From Mesorhizobium jarvisii (GTDB lineage Bacteria > Pseudomonadota > Alphaproteobacteria > Rhizobiales > Rhizobiaceae): a DNA stretch of 64,000 bases. A program made the translations under genes and the position numbers. The notes beneath the pieces were generated by a model, which ran no database searches, was not told where the DNA came from, and worked only from the letters and a program-made list of their open reading frames with translations. Below, one piece after another: positions 8,506-16,915 of the stretch. The DNA lies in assembly GCF_003601985.1 (NCBI RefSeq), contig NZ_QZXA01000005.1:310001-374000 (forward strand), given 5' to 3'. Position 1 is the first letter of the stretch. Each line of letters opens with the position of its first letter.

Positions 8506-10584
8506 ATGAACTGGTCGATCTCCTTCGAACCGCTGATCTCATGGCCATTGCTGGCCCTCGTGCTGGTGCCGCTGGCGCTGCTGGCGCTTGTCGGCTTGTG
8601 GTTCCGCCAGCGCGGCGGTGTCCTGCGCTTCGTCGCCCTGCTGGCGCTGGCCGCCGCCCTGTTCAACCCGGTGTTCCTCAATGAGGAGCGCGAGCCGCTG
8701 AAGAGCGTCGTCGCGCTGATCGTCGACCGCAGCCAGAGCCAGGACATCGGCGACCGTACCAAGCAGACCGATGAAGCGCTCGCCGGACTGCAGCAGCGTC
8801 TAGGCCGCTTCAAGCAGTTCGACGTCCGCGTCGTCGAGGCCGGCAAGTCCGATGCCGCCGAGGAGCGTACCGAAACACGGCTGTTCGGCGCGCTGGAAGG
8901 CGCCTTCCGCGACGTGCCGCCGTCGCGCATCGGCGGCGCCATCATGATCACCGATGGTGAGGTGCATGACGCGCCCCCGGGTGCGCCCGACTTCAACGCG
9001 CCGCTGCACGCCTTGATCACCGGCAACGACCACGAAAAGGACCGCCGCATCCGCTTCGAGAACGCGCCGCGTTTCGGCATCGTCGGCAAGCCGCTCGACA
9101 TGACCTACCGCGTCATCTCGACTGAAAACGAAGCCGCCCCGGTCGATGTGCGCGTCTCGGTCAATGGCGAGCAGGTCTCGGTCGAGCATGCCACCGTCGG
9201 CCAGGCCATGCCGCTGCAGGTGACCATCCCCGGCGCCGGTCGCAACATCATCGAACTCGCCATCGACCGCGAACCCGGAGAACTGACCGACACCAACAAC
9301 CGCGCCATCGCGCTGGTCGACGGCATCCGCGAGAATTTGCGCGTGCTGCTCGTTTCGGGCGAACCGCATGCGGGCGAGCGCACCTGGCGCAATCTGTTGA
9401 AATCCGACGCCTCGGTCGATCTCGTCCACTTCACCATTCTGCGGCCGCCGGAAAAGCAGGACGGCACGCCGATCAACGAATTATCGCTGATCGCCTTCCC
9501 GACGCGCGAACTGTTCGTCGAGAAGATCAAGGATTTCGACCTCATCATCTTCGACCGCTACCAGCACCGCGACGTGCTGCCGATCCTCTACTACGACTAC
9601 ATCTCCGAATATGTCGAAAAGGGCGGCGCGCTGCTGATCGCCGCCGGCCCCGAATATGCCGGCGAGGCTTCGATCGCGCGCACGCCGCTGATGTCAGCGC
9701 TGCCGGCCATGCCCACCGGCGAAGTGGTGGAAAAGGCCTTCTATCCGCGCCTGACCGACCTCGGCCAGCGTCACCCGGTGACGCGCGGTCTCGATGGTTC
9801 GGCCACCGAGCCGCCGCACTGGAGCCGCTGGTTCCGCACCATCGGCGTGCAGAATCCGCAAGGCGAGGTGGTGATGAAGGGCGCCGACAACCGGCCCCTG
9901 CTGCTGCTCGACCGCAAGGGCGAAGGCCGCGTCGGCATGCTTCTGTCCGACCAGGGCTGGCTGTGGGCGCGCGGCTTCGAGGGCGGTGGTCCGCATGTCC
10001 AGCTCTACAGGCGCATCGCCCACTGGCTGATGAAGGAGCCCGAACTCGAGGAAGAGCGGCTGACCGCCGAGGGACGCGGCATGGTGCTGGAGATCCGCCG
10101 CCAGACCATGGCCGACGATCCAGGCTCCGCGCAGATCATCACGCCCTCAGGCAAGACAGTGACCGTCAAGCTCGATAAATCCGAGCCCGGCGTTTTCCTC
10201 GGCAGCGTCCAGACCAATGAGATCGGCCTCTTCCAGGTCGCTAATGGCGATCTCACCGCGCTCGCCCATGTCGGACCGGTCAACGCGCCGGAATTCGCCG
10301 ACGTCGTCTCCACCGAAAACCGGCTGAAGCCACCGGCGGAAGCCACCGGCGGCAGCGTGCGCCGGCTGGCGTCATCGACGGCGCTGGGCAGCGACGTGAC
10401 CCTGCCGTCCATCGTGCCGGTGCGCTCGGCCGGCGATGCCTCCGGCAGCGACTGGATCGGCCTGCGCACCACCGACGATAGCGTCTTGAAGGCCGTCTCG
10501 CGCGTGCCGCTGTTCGGCGGCTTCCTCGGCCTCGGCCTGCTGCTCCTGGCCATGGGCTCGATGTGGTACCGCGAGGGGCGGTAG
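8506..10584 (+). CDS. Membrane protein with VWA-like and glutamine-amidotransferase-like domains
   Basis: A 692-residue protein ending the MoxR operon. Two hydrophobic segments at the N-terminus (about residues 10-32 and 37-57) and one at the C-terminus (about 667-686) suggest both ends are membrane-anchored with a large periplasmic middle. The middle starts with a VWA-like fold: VALIVDRSQSQDI resembles a degenerate MIDAS, and GGAIMITDGEVHD follows. Further on, LRVLLVSGEPHAGER and KGGALLIAAGPEY resemble the glutamine-amidotransferase-like domain common in this class, without a visible catalytic Cys. I do not recognise a named family. A strong palindromic element lies directly downstream. Confidence 0.85.
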   Translation: MNWSISFEPLISWPLLALVLVPLALLALVGLWFRQRGGVLRFVALLALAAALFNPVFLNEEREPLKSVVALIVDRSQSQDIGDRTKQTDEALAGLQQRLGRFKQFDVRVVEAGKSDAAEERTETRLFGALEGAFRDVPPSRIGGAIMITDGEVHDAPPGAPDFNAPLHALITGNDHEKDRRIRFENAPRFGIVGKPLDMTYRVISTENEAAPVDVRVSVNGEQVSVEHATVGQAMPLQVTIPGAGRNIIELAIDREPGELTDTNNRAIALVDGIRENLRVLLVSGEPHAGERTWRNLLKSDASVDLVHFTILRPPEKQDGTPINELSLIAFPTRELFVEKIKDFDLIIFDRYQHRDVLPILYYDYISEYVEKGGALLIAAGPEYAGEASIARTPLMSALPAMPTGEVVEKAFYPRLTDLGQRHPVTRGLDGSATEPPHWSRWFRTIGVQNPQGEVVMKGADNRPLLLLDRKGEGRVGMLLSDQGWLWARGFEGGGPHVQLYRRIAHWLMKEPELEEERLTAEGRGMVLEIRRQTMADDPGSAQIITPSGKTVTVKLDKSEPGVFLGSVQTNEIGLFQVANGDLTALAHVGPVNAPEFADVVSTENRLKPPAEATGGSVRRLASSTALGSDVTLPSIVPVRSAGDASGSDWIGLRTTDDSVLKAVSRVPLFGGFLGLGLLLLAMGSMWYREGR

Positions 10585-10588
10585 CGCA

Positions 10589-10754
10589 GCGCCTCTTCCT
10601 TCTCCCCTTGTGGGAGAAGGTGGATCGGCGCGCAGCGCCGAGACGGTTGAGGGCTGTTACAGCGGAGTGAGGCGTTGGTGTTCGCTGGAACACCCCTCAT
10701 CCGACCTCGCTTCGCGAGGCCACCTTCTCCCACAAGGGGAGAAGGAAGAGGCGC
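10589..10754. repeat. 166 bp palindromic intergenic element with 35 bp inverted repeats
   Basis: Two perfect 35-base inverted arms (10589-10623 and 10720-10754) flank a 96-base centre. The arms contain CCTTCTCCCC and its complement. The centre carries smaller dyads such as CGCGCAGCGCCGAG and CTCGCTTCGCGAG. It lies between the convergent MoxR operon and clpS and could act as a bidirectional terminator. The same arm core recurs as a hairpin at 25632-25657, supporting a dispersed rhizobial palindrome. No transposase is present. Confidence 0.85.
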
Positions 10755-10761
10755 CACTCCT

Positions 10762-11067
10762 CTACTCCTCCGGCTCGGTCGTGAACAGCAGCGGGTAGCC
10801 CTTGGCCTTGCCGGCGTCGGTGGCACGCGTCGCCTTGGTCTCGGCGACATCCTTGGTGAAGACCGCGACCACGCAGACGCCACGCCGATGCGCGGTGATC
10901 ATGATGCGGTGCGCTTGGTCCTCGCTGAGCTTGAACTCGCCCTTGAGCACCGTGACGACGAATTCCCGCGGCGTGAAATCGTCATTGATGAGGATGACCT
11001 TGTAGAGCTTCGGCCGCTCGGTCTGCGGCTTGACCTTGGTTCGCGGTTTTGTGGTGATTTCTGGCAT
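10762..11067 (-). CDS. clpS: ATP-dependent Clp protease adaptor ClpS
   Basis: Adaptor that delivers N-degron substrates to ClpAP. The 101 aa protein has the ClpS core: PKLYKVILINDDFTPREFVV, then LKGEFKLSEDQAHRIMITAH and VFTKDVAETKA, ending in the usual rhizobial FTTEPEE tail. The N-terminal 15 residues are Lys/Pro rich, as in other ClpS proteins. Rhizobia often carry two clpS paralogues and I cannot tell which this is; no clpA is adjacent, and one commonly follows the main copy. It is convergent with the MoxR operon across the palindromic element. Confidence 0.92.
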   Translation of the reverse strand: MPEITTKPRTKVKPQTERPKLYKVILINDDFTPREFVVTVLKGEFKLSEDQAHRIMITAHRRGVCVVAVFTKDVAETKATRATDAGKAKGYPLLFTTEPEE

Positions 11068-11205
11068 CGGAACCGACAGTTTCGCGATCGGGCTTTACCC
11101 GGTATTTTGCCACGGGCGGCAGCGATCGTCCATTTTGATTGGCATGCGGGCGGCCGGTGGGCCGGCCCGGTATTCACAATCATGTGGGAAATTGTCGGGC
11201 GCGGT

Positions 11206-11520
11206 TCAACGGCCCTGGCGGCCGAAGATACGGCGGTTGGCACCGGCATCCGCCCGGCGTTCCATCCAGGCCGCGATCGGCCATCCGACGACGCAGACCA
11301 GCGTCACGGCAAGCAACACGATCAGCAGCCACGCCTGGACAGGTGTGATGTAGTCCCAGTTGCTGGAAATTATCGGCGCGAACAGCGAGGGCTCGGTGCG
11401 GCCACTGGCAGGATCGGGCACGGGGCTGGCGGTGAGCAGAATCAGCACCCTGGCGACACCGGTGGCAACCAGGCCGCCAATCACCATCGAACGCAAAATG
11501 GACGAAAGCCGCTTCTTCAT
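11206..11520 (-). CDS. Small membrane protein of unknown function
   Basis: About 104 aa starting at MKKRLSSILRS; an upstream in-frame start is possible (up to 11589), but the Lys/Arg-rich N-terminus followed by a hydrophobic segment (MVIGGLVATGVARVLILL) favours the shorter form. A second hydrophobic segment (WLLIVLLAVTLVCVVGWPIAAW) lies near the C-terminus, which ends in a basic tail. This predicts a two-span inner-membrane protein with a short periplasmic loop. No family recognised. Coding quality is plausible but not certain. Confidence 0.6.
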   Translation of the reverse strand: MKKRLSSILRSMVIGGLVATGVARVLILLTASPVPDPASGRTEPSLFAPIISSNWDYITPVQAWLLIVLLAVTLVCVVGWPIAAWMERRADAGANRRIFGRQGR

Positions 11521-11682
11521 GCGGATTGTCCTACATGGCCGGCGTTGAAAACGGGTTAAGTCAGATCGAGGTGGCCGGCTGCAAGCCACCGGTATTCAGC
11601 CGCTCGATCAGGTGCCTGGCAGAAGGCCGCCCCAGCCGGCTACGGCTGGAACGGCCTTGATAGAAACGGGCTTCGGAGCCGA

Positions 11683-11937
11683 TCAGGGCTTCTTCGGAGC
11701 AGCCTTGTCCGTCGCCTTCTTCACAACCTTCTTGGCCGGAGCCTTCTTGTGCTTGACCTTCTTGACGACCTTCTTCACCGGGGGCTTGGCGGTGGCGTCA
11801 GCAGCCGGGGCCGGGGTGGTCGTGGTGGCAGCAGCAGCCGGAGCAGCGGTCGTGGTGGCAGCGGCGTTGCCAAGAGCGGGCATCGCGAAAGCCAGAGCGA
11901 CGGCGAGACCAGTGGCGGAGAGGATGGACTTCTTCAT
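11683..11937 (-). CDS. Small exported Lys/Ala/Pro-rich protein
   Basis: An 84-residue protein with a clear signal peptide (MKKSILSATGLAVALAFAMP, cleavage probably after GNA). The mature part has almost no complexity: Ala/Thr/Pro runs and then a strongly basic tail of KKVVKKVKHKK-like repeats, resembling histone H1 tails. Such highly cationic periplasmic peptides could bind anionic envelope polymers or nucleic acid, but that is speculation. A good ribosome binding site (AGGAAATGAAGCC, just upstream on the minus strand) supports translation. It is followed on the same strand by the small membrane protein gene. Confidence 0.75.
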   Translation of the reverse strand: MKKSILSATGLAVALAFAMPALGNAAATTTAAPAAAATTTTPAPAADATAKPPVKKVVKKVKHKKAPAKKVVKKATDKAAPKKP

Positions 11938-11973
11938 GGCTTCATTTCCTTTTTATGCGGGTCAAGTTGAGTG

Positions 11974-12273
11974 TCACTGGACCGGGTCGTTCGGTGTCAC
12001 TCCAAGCAGCTTCAAAGCGTTGGCGAGCATCCGGATGCCCTGTGCCTGTTTCTTGGCGGCGCAGTACCGGTTGCCCTTTCTCTGAAGTGCCTTTGCCGCG
12101 GTGACCTGCGTTGCCGTGGCATGGGTTTCGAGGGCTTCATCAAATTGGTGGCTGAGATTGGCGCACCGTTCGCTCCGGGTGAGCGGCGCCTTTGCGTCCG
12201 ATTGTCCAACAGCGGCAGTGACCAGGCCAAGGCCCAGCAACGCACCCAACAAACTGATCGACAAGCTTGGCAT
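11974..12273 (-). CDS. Small exported protein of unknown function
   Basis: 99 aa with an N-terminal signal peptide (MPSLSISLLGALLGLGLVTAAVGQ). The mature part is helical, has two Cys (in RCANLSHQ and NRYCAAKK) that could form a disulfide, and contains KQAQGIRMLANALKLLGV near the end. It lies just upstream of the Lys-rich exported protein on the same strand and is divergent from the response-regulator gene. No family recognised. Confidence 0.72.
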   Translation of the reverse strand: MPSLSISLLGALLGLGLVTAAVGQSDAKAPLTRSERCANLSHQFDEALETHATATQVTAAKALQRKGNRYCAAKKQAQGIRMLANALKLLGVTPNDPVQ

Positions 12274-12616
12274 CGGTTTTTCCGTGAACCCGGAGATTTT
12301 GCGTCGCAGCCGGTAATCTGACCGCCACGGCTCCGTTATGCCGCCCTACCTTTTCAGGAGTTTTTCCCAATTGTAGAATTTTGTTTCTGGATTGTGTCTG
12401 GCCCGCCCGCCCCATGCGTATCGTCCAAATCGGTCCCGGTTTTGGAACCGCACGCATGGAAACAAAGAGCTTCAGCACGGCCATCGCTTTCCATGTGGAG
12501 AAGGCCGAATTCGTTCTCCCTTGAAAAGCAAGGCACTGGCCAACATATGGCCCGAATTCTATCGTGTGGCTCACCTGCCAGGAATGACTTGGCCGGCAAT
12601 CGAGACAGGGCACCTC
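12274..12616. other. Intergenic stretch upstream of the two-component system
   Basis: Divergent region between a small exported-protein gene and the response regulator. The left part is AT-richer than the surroundings (around TTGTAGAATTTTGTTT, 12371-12386) and is the likely promoter area. The reading frame of the regulator is open back to 12392, but its residues there lack protein-like composition. I found no convincing gene or hairpin. Confidence 0.5.
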
Positions 12617-13333
12617 GTGAAATCCGACGCACACATACTGATCGTCGACGACGACAAGGGCATCCGCGACCTGCTTCAGGAGTTCTTCCAGAAGCGGGGC
12701 CTGCACACTTCGGTTGCCGCCGACGGTACCGAGATGGAGGCTGTCCTGCGCCGCGCGCAGGTGGACCTCATCGTGCTCGACGTGATGTTGCCCGGCAAGA
12801 GCGGGCTGGAACTGTGCCGCGACCTGCGCGCCCAGTACTCGACGCCGATCATCATGCTGACCGCCGTCACCGAGACCACCGACCGCGTCGTCGGCCTGGA
12901 GATGGGCGCCGACGATTATGTGCCCAAGCCCTTCGATCCGCGCGAACTTCTGGCGCGCATCCGTGCCGTGCTGCGGCGCAATGGTACTTCGGAACCGAAA
13001 CGCACCACCACCAAGCAGATCTACCATTTCGCCGGCTGGACGATGGACTGTTCGCGGCGCCGGTTGACGGCGCCCGACGATGTCAGGGTCGAGCTGACCA
13101 TGGCCGAGTTCAACCTGCTGCAGACCTTCGTCAAGAGCGCCCAGCGCGTGCTGACCCGCGACCAGCTCATCGAGCTTTCCGGCGGCGACAGCGACTATTC
13201 CTTCGACCGCAGCATCGACATCCTGGTCAGCCGGCTGCGGCGCAAGATGGAAGATGACCCGAAAACGCCGAAACTGATCCTGACGGTGCGCAGCGGCGGC
13301 TACCAGTTCCTGCCCGAGACGACCTCCGAATGA
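12617..13333 (+). CDS. OmpR-family response regulator
   Basis: DNA-binding response regulator of about 238 aa, the regulator half of a two-component system. Counting from the GTG at 12617 (VKSDAHILIVDDD), the receiver has the acidic pocket D11-D13, phospho-acceptor D55 in IVLDVMLPGKSG, T82 and K104 in YVPKPFDPRE. The C-terminal winged helix shows VELTMAEFNLLQTFV and SIDILVSRLRRKMEDD, typical of OmpR/PhoB. The frame extends upstream and an ATG at 12584 would add 11 residues. GTG is preferred because the receiver begins right after it and ACAGGG lies upstream at fitting distance. The stop overlaps the kinase start (ATGA). The signal is unknown. Confidence 0.92.
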   Translation: MKSDAHILIVDDDKGIRDLLQEFFQKRGLHTSVAADGTEMEAVLRRAQVDLIVLDVMLPGKSGLELCRDLRAQYSTPIIMLTAVTETTDRVVGLEMGADDYVPKPFDPRELLARIRAVLRRNGTSEPKRTTTKQIYHFAGWTMDCSRRRLTAPDDVRVELTMAEFNLLQTFVKSAQRVLTRDQLIELSGGDSDYSFDRSIDILVSRLRRKMEDDPKTPKLILTVRSGGYQFLPETTSE

Positions 13334-14739
13334 GACGTTTCCTGCCGCAGACCTTGCCTGTCTGGGTGCTGCTGATCGTCATTGCCGGCCTTCTCATCAG
13401 CCAGGTCGCGACCCTCTATATCGTCTCGCGCGACCGCGCCGCCGCCAACGATGTGGTCGACCTCTACCGGCTCAACGACCGCGCCTTCTCCTTGGTGCAG
13501 CTGATGAGCGGCGCCACGCCCGAGGAGCGCAAGGCAACCGCGGCGGGCCTGTTCAACTCGACTTACGCCCTTACCGTCTCGGACACGCCCGCCGTCACCT
13601 CCTCGATCGCCGGTGATGACGAACTGGCCGAACTCGAGGATATTCTCGTCGGCCGGCTGTCGAAGTTCGGCATCACCGATGCGCGCGTGCGGCGCGATCC
13701 GGCAACGCGTGAGGCCGACGACGCCAGCGGCACAGCATCCGGCCCCGATATCGGCCAGGTCGAGCGCGACCTTCTGGTGCTCGCCGCCGATTTCGCCCAG
13801 AGCGACAAGCTGACGGCCTCCTTGCGCTTCGCCGACGGCCAGTGGCTGAACTTCACCGAGCCGATCACGCCCGTCGGCCCGATCCTGAGCTTCGACAGCC
13901 TGCCGCTCTATTCGCTGATCGCCGGCCTGGTGGTGATCATGTCGATCTGGTCGCTGCGCCGGCTGACCGCGCCCTACCGGATGATGGAAACCGCCGTGAA
14001 CCGGATCGGCAAGGACCTGAAAAGCCCGCCGATCGCCGAGTCGGGCAGCCGCGAGGTGCGGGCCGCCGCCAGGGCGATCAACGCCATGCAGAAGAGGCTG
14101 CGCGAATATGTCGAGGACCGCGAACATCTCGCCGCGGCGCTTGCGCATGATTTGCGCACGCCGATGACGCGCATGCGGCTGCGGCTCGAACTGTTGCGCA
14201 AATCGGCGGTTCGCGAGGCGCTGGCCCATGATCTCGCCGATGTCGAAAGCATCGCCAGTTCCGTGATCGACTTCGCCACTTTCGAGGTGAACGAGGAGAA
14301 GGCCGAGCGCATCGACTTCTGGTCGCTCGTGGAATCGATCGCCGACCCCTATCCGGAGGTCTCGTTCGACAATGACGACACCCGTTCGCGCGGCCTGATC
14401 TGCATTGCGCGGCCGGTGGCACTCAAACGCTGCGTAACCAATCTGGTGCAGAACGCCGTCACCTACGGCAAGAAGGCGCATCTCAGCCTGCACCGCTCGG
14501 ACGGCACGATCACGCTCACCATCCGCGACGAAGGGCCTGGCATACCGCAGGCGCAGATCGATGCCGTCTTCGGCTCCTTCGTGCGCCTCGAACAGTCCCG
14601 CAACCGCCAGACCGGGGGCCTCGGCCTGGGACTCACCATCGCCCGCAACATCGCGCGCGCCGCCGGCGGCGAGATCCGCCTGTCCAATCATCCGGACGGT
14701 GGGCTGGTAACGGAGCTGCGCCTGCCGCAGGCGACCTGA
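13330..14739 (+). CDS. Membrane sensor histidine kinase
   Basis: Partner kinase of the preceding regulator, 469 aa. TM1 lies at about residues 10-33, a periplasmic domain of about 155 residues follows, and TM2 is at about 190-210. A HAMP linker (RRLTAPYRMMETAVNRI) comes next. The dimerisation box ALAHDLRTPMTRMRLRLELL carries the phospho-accepting His at about 273. ATP-binding motifs follow: NLVQNAVTYG (N box), IRDEGPGIP (G1) and GGLGLGLTIARNIA (G2). The architecture is EnvZ-like. Its start overlaps the regulator stop (ATGA), and it is convergent with the choline transporter with only six bases between stops. Stimulus unknown. Confidence 0.93.
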   Translation: MRRFLPQTLPVWVLLIVIAGLLISQVATLYIVSRDRAAANDVVDLYRLNDRAFSLVQLMSGATPEERKATAAGLFNSTYALTVSDTPAVTSSIAGDDELAELEDILVGRLSKFGITDARVRRDPATREADDASGTASGPDIGQVERDLLVLAADFAQSDKLTASLRFADGQWLNFTEPITPVGPILSFDSLPLYSLIAGLVVIMSIWSLRRLTAPYRMMETAVNRIGKDLKSPPIAESGSREVRAAARAINAMQKRLREYVEDREHLAAALAHDLRTPMTRMRLRLELLRKSAVREALAHDLADVESIASSVIDFATFEVNEEKAERIDFWSLVESIADPYPEVSFDNDDTRSRGLICIARPVALKRCVTNLVQNAVTYGKKAHLSLHRSDGTITLTIRDEGPGIPQAQIDAVFGSFVRLEQSRNRQTGGLGLGLTIARNIARAAGGEIRLSNHPDGGLVTELRLPQAT

Positions 14740-14745
14740 ACCGCT

Positions 14746-15927
14746 CTATCTTCTCAACACCGCGCTCAGCACATCCCTGATGCCGATGGCGCCGACGAAG
14801 CGCGACTGGTCGTCGAACAGCGCCACGGGGGCCGTCTGCGAGCGGTGCATGGCCAGCATCACGGTTTTCAGCGACGTGCCGGGATTGGCCCAGAACACTT
14901 GCGCAGCTTCCTCCGACTGGGCCTCGACATCGGCGCAGGACACCCAGACCGCCGGCTTGCCGTCGCGTTCGGCCGCCGCCACCAGGCCGTGATCGTCGAT
15001 CTTGAAGCGCGTCGTCTTGCGCCGGTCGAGCCACACCCAGCCATTGTCGCCGTGCTCGAGGTCGCGGCGGTCGCGCATCACATTCCAGGCGGTCAGCACC
15101 GAGAGCGGATTCACATTGGCGATGAAGTCGCGGACATAGTCGTTGGCGGGTCGCAGCACGATGTCTTCCGGCGCGCCGGTCTGGACGATGCGCCCGCCCT
15201 CCATGATGGTGATGTGGCTGCCGATCTTCAGCGCCTCTTCCAGGTCGTGGCTGACGAAGATGATGGTTTTCTTCAGCTCGGCCTGCAGCTGCAGCAATTC
15301 GTCCTGCAGCTTGGTGCGGATCAGCGGGTCGAGCGCCGAGAACGGCTCGTCCATCAACAGGATCGGCGCCTCGGTGGCGAAGGCCCGCGCCAGGCCGACG
15401 CGCTGCTGCATGCCGCCCGACAGCTCGTGCGCGTATTTCTTCGACCACTGGTCGAGATTGACCAGCTTGAGCTGCTTGTGAACGCGCTCCTTGCGCTCGG
15501 CGTCCGGCACGCCGGCAAGTTCGAGGCCCAGGCCGACATTTTCCTCCACCGTGCGCCACGGCAGCAGGCCGAACTGCTGGAACACCATCGCCACCTGCTT
15601 CTGGCGCAAGCGCCGCAAGGTCGGCTCGTCGCAGGTGACGACGTCGACAATCTTGTCGCCGTCCTTGACCAGCACCTGGCCGCGCGACACCACATTGAGC
15701 CTGTTGACGGCCCGAAGCAGGGTCGACTTGCCGGAACCCGACAGGCCCATCAGCACCGAGATCTCGCCTTCATGCACGGTAAGGCTGGCGTCGGCGCAGC
15801 CCAGCACATTGCCGGTTTTCTCCAGGATTTCGGCGCGTGTAGCGCCCTTGTCGATCATCGCAAGCGAACCGGCCTGGTCGGCGCCGAAGACGATATCGAC
15901 GTTCTTGAAATCGACGGCGACGGTCAT
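14746..15927 (-). CDS. choV: Choline/betaine ABC transporter ATP-binding protein (ChoV-like)
   Basis: Cytoplasmic ATPase of a quaternary-amine ABC importer, 393 aa. Walker A is GLSGSGKSTL (residues 61-70), the signature is ELSGGMQQRVGLARAF, and Walker B is ILLMDEPFSALDP. The long N-terminus with GADQAGSLAMIDKGATRAEI is typical of the ProV/ChoV branch. The C-terminal 100 residues resemble a CBS-type regulatory region (ending RFVGAIGIRDVLSAVL), which in related transporters senses ionic strength. The start overlaps the choW stop (ATGA). The choline assignment follows from the ChoX-type binding protein in the same operon. Confidence 0.9.
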   Translation of the reverse strand: MTVAVDFKNVDIVFGADQAGSLAMIDKGATRAEILEKTGNVLGCADASLTVHEGEISVLMGLSGSGKSTLLRAVNRLNVVSRGQVLVKDGDKIVDVVTCDEPTLRRLRQKQVAMVFQQFGLLPWRTVEENVGLGLELAGVPDAERKERVHKQLKLVNLDQWSKKYAHELSGGMQQRVGLARAFATEAPILLMDEPFSALDPLIRTKLQDELLQLQAELKKTIIFVSHDLEEALKIGSHITIMEGGRIVQTGAPEDIVLRPANDYVRDFIANVNPLSVLTAWNVMRDRRDLEHGDNGWVWLDRRKTTRFKIDDHGLVAAAERDGKPAVWVSCADVEAQSEEAAQVFWANPGTSLKTVMLAMHRSQTAPVALFDDQSRFVGAIGIRDVLSAVLRR

Positions 15928-16778
15928 TTCTTGCCTCCAACGCCAATGCGGGTCATTCGGTCGAGCACGATGGCCAGCACGACGATGGCGAGGCCCGCCT
16001 CAAGCCCGAGATCGATGCGGCGCGAGCCGAGCGCGCGGTTGATCTCCGTGCCCAGCCCACCGGCGCCGATGAGGGCCGCGAACACCACCATCGACAGCGA
16101 CAGCATGATCGACTGCGTCAGACCCGCCATGATGGTGGGCAACGCCGATGGCAGTTCCACCTTCCACAACAGCTGGCTCTTGGTGGCGCCGAACGCCTCG
16201 CCGGCCTCGATGATCGACTTCGGCACCGAGACGACGCCCAGATGCGTGAGCCTGACCGCGGTCGGGATGACGAAGATGATGGTGACGATGAGGCCGGGCG
16301 CGTTACCAAGGCCGAACAGGGTCAAGACCGGGATCAGGTAGACGAAGGTCGGCAGCGTCTGCATCAGATCGAGCACCGGCAGCATGATGCGGTAGACCTT
16401 CGGCTTGTGCGCCGCCCAGATGCCGAGCGGCACGCCGATGGCCATGGCCATGGCTGCGGCAGCGACGACCAGCACCAGCGTCTGCACGGTCTGCTTCCAC
16501 AGGTTCTGGTTGATGATGAAGATCAGGCCGAGGAAGACGCCGATGGCGAGTGGCCGCGAGCGCTGCAGCAACCAGGCGATGACGGCGATAACCAGCGCCA
16601 GCAGCACCGGCGGCACCATCAGCAGGAGGTCGACCAGCCCGTCGAGAATGAAATTCAGACCGTTGGAGAAGGCTCTGAAGATGGTGTCGAAATTATCGGT
16701 CAGGAACCCGAAAAAGGACTTTCCCCAGGCGCCGATCGGGATCTTGTGATCGACCATGAATTTGGAAATCGGATCCAT
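15924..16778 (-). CDS. choW: Choline/betaine ABC transporter permease (ChoW-like)
   Basis: Inner-membrane permease of the same importer, 284 aa, with several hydrophobic segments visible and the ProW/BPD_transp_1 core, including EAGEAFGATKSQLLWKVELP, the EAA loop that contacts the ATPase. The start MDPISKFMVDHKIPIGAWGK is typical of ProW/ChoW. The stop overlaps the choV start. A terminator-like hairpin lies between choX and this gene, so permease and ATPase are probably made at a lower level than the binding protein. Confidence 0.9.
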   Translation of the reverse strand: MDPISKFMVDHKIPIGAWGKSFFGFLTDNFDTIFRAFSNGLNFILDGLVDLLLMVPPVLLALVIAVIAWLLQRSRPLAIGVFLGLIFIINQNLWKQTVQTLVLVVAAAAMAMAIGVPLGIWAAHKPKVYRIMLPVLDLMQTLPTFVYLIPVLTLFGLGNAPGLIVTIIFVIPTAVRLTHLGVVSVPKSIIEAGEAFGATKSQLLWKVELPSALPTIMAGLTQSIMLSLSMVVFAALIGAGGLGTEINRALGSRRIDLGLEAGLAIVVLAIVLDRMTRIGVGGKK

Positions 16779-16847
16779 CTCACCCCTCTTCCACCAGGGC
16801 TCTGCCTTCGGCCCCGCGCTGTCGCAACGTCATCTTGTCACAGGATG

Positions 16848-16881
16848 TGAAAAAGGGCAGCCCTTTGTCAAACGGCTGCCC
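16848..16881 (-). terminator. Terminator-like hairpin between choX and choW
   Basis: Read on the minus strand, stem GGGCAGCC pairs with GGCTGCCC around a loop that can add AAA/TTT pairs, and is followed at once by five T. This is the form of an intrinsic terminator. Because it lies between two genes of one operon it should be partial, limiting read-through from choX into choWV. Confidence 0.7.
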
Positions 16882-16915
16882 ATCTTCATCCGGTCATGCC
16901 GGATGCGAAGTCGGC

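Noticed and set aside
12354..12632. Minus-strand 92-codon frame before the response regulator
   Set aside because: No ribosome binding site, no recognisable features, overlaps the regulator start and promoter area.
13300..14691. 463-codon open frame on the minus strand opposite the sensor kinase
   Set aside because: Antisense shadow; the plus strand holds all histidine-kinase motifs.
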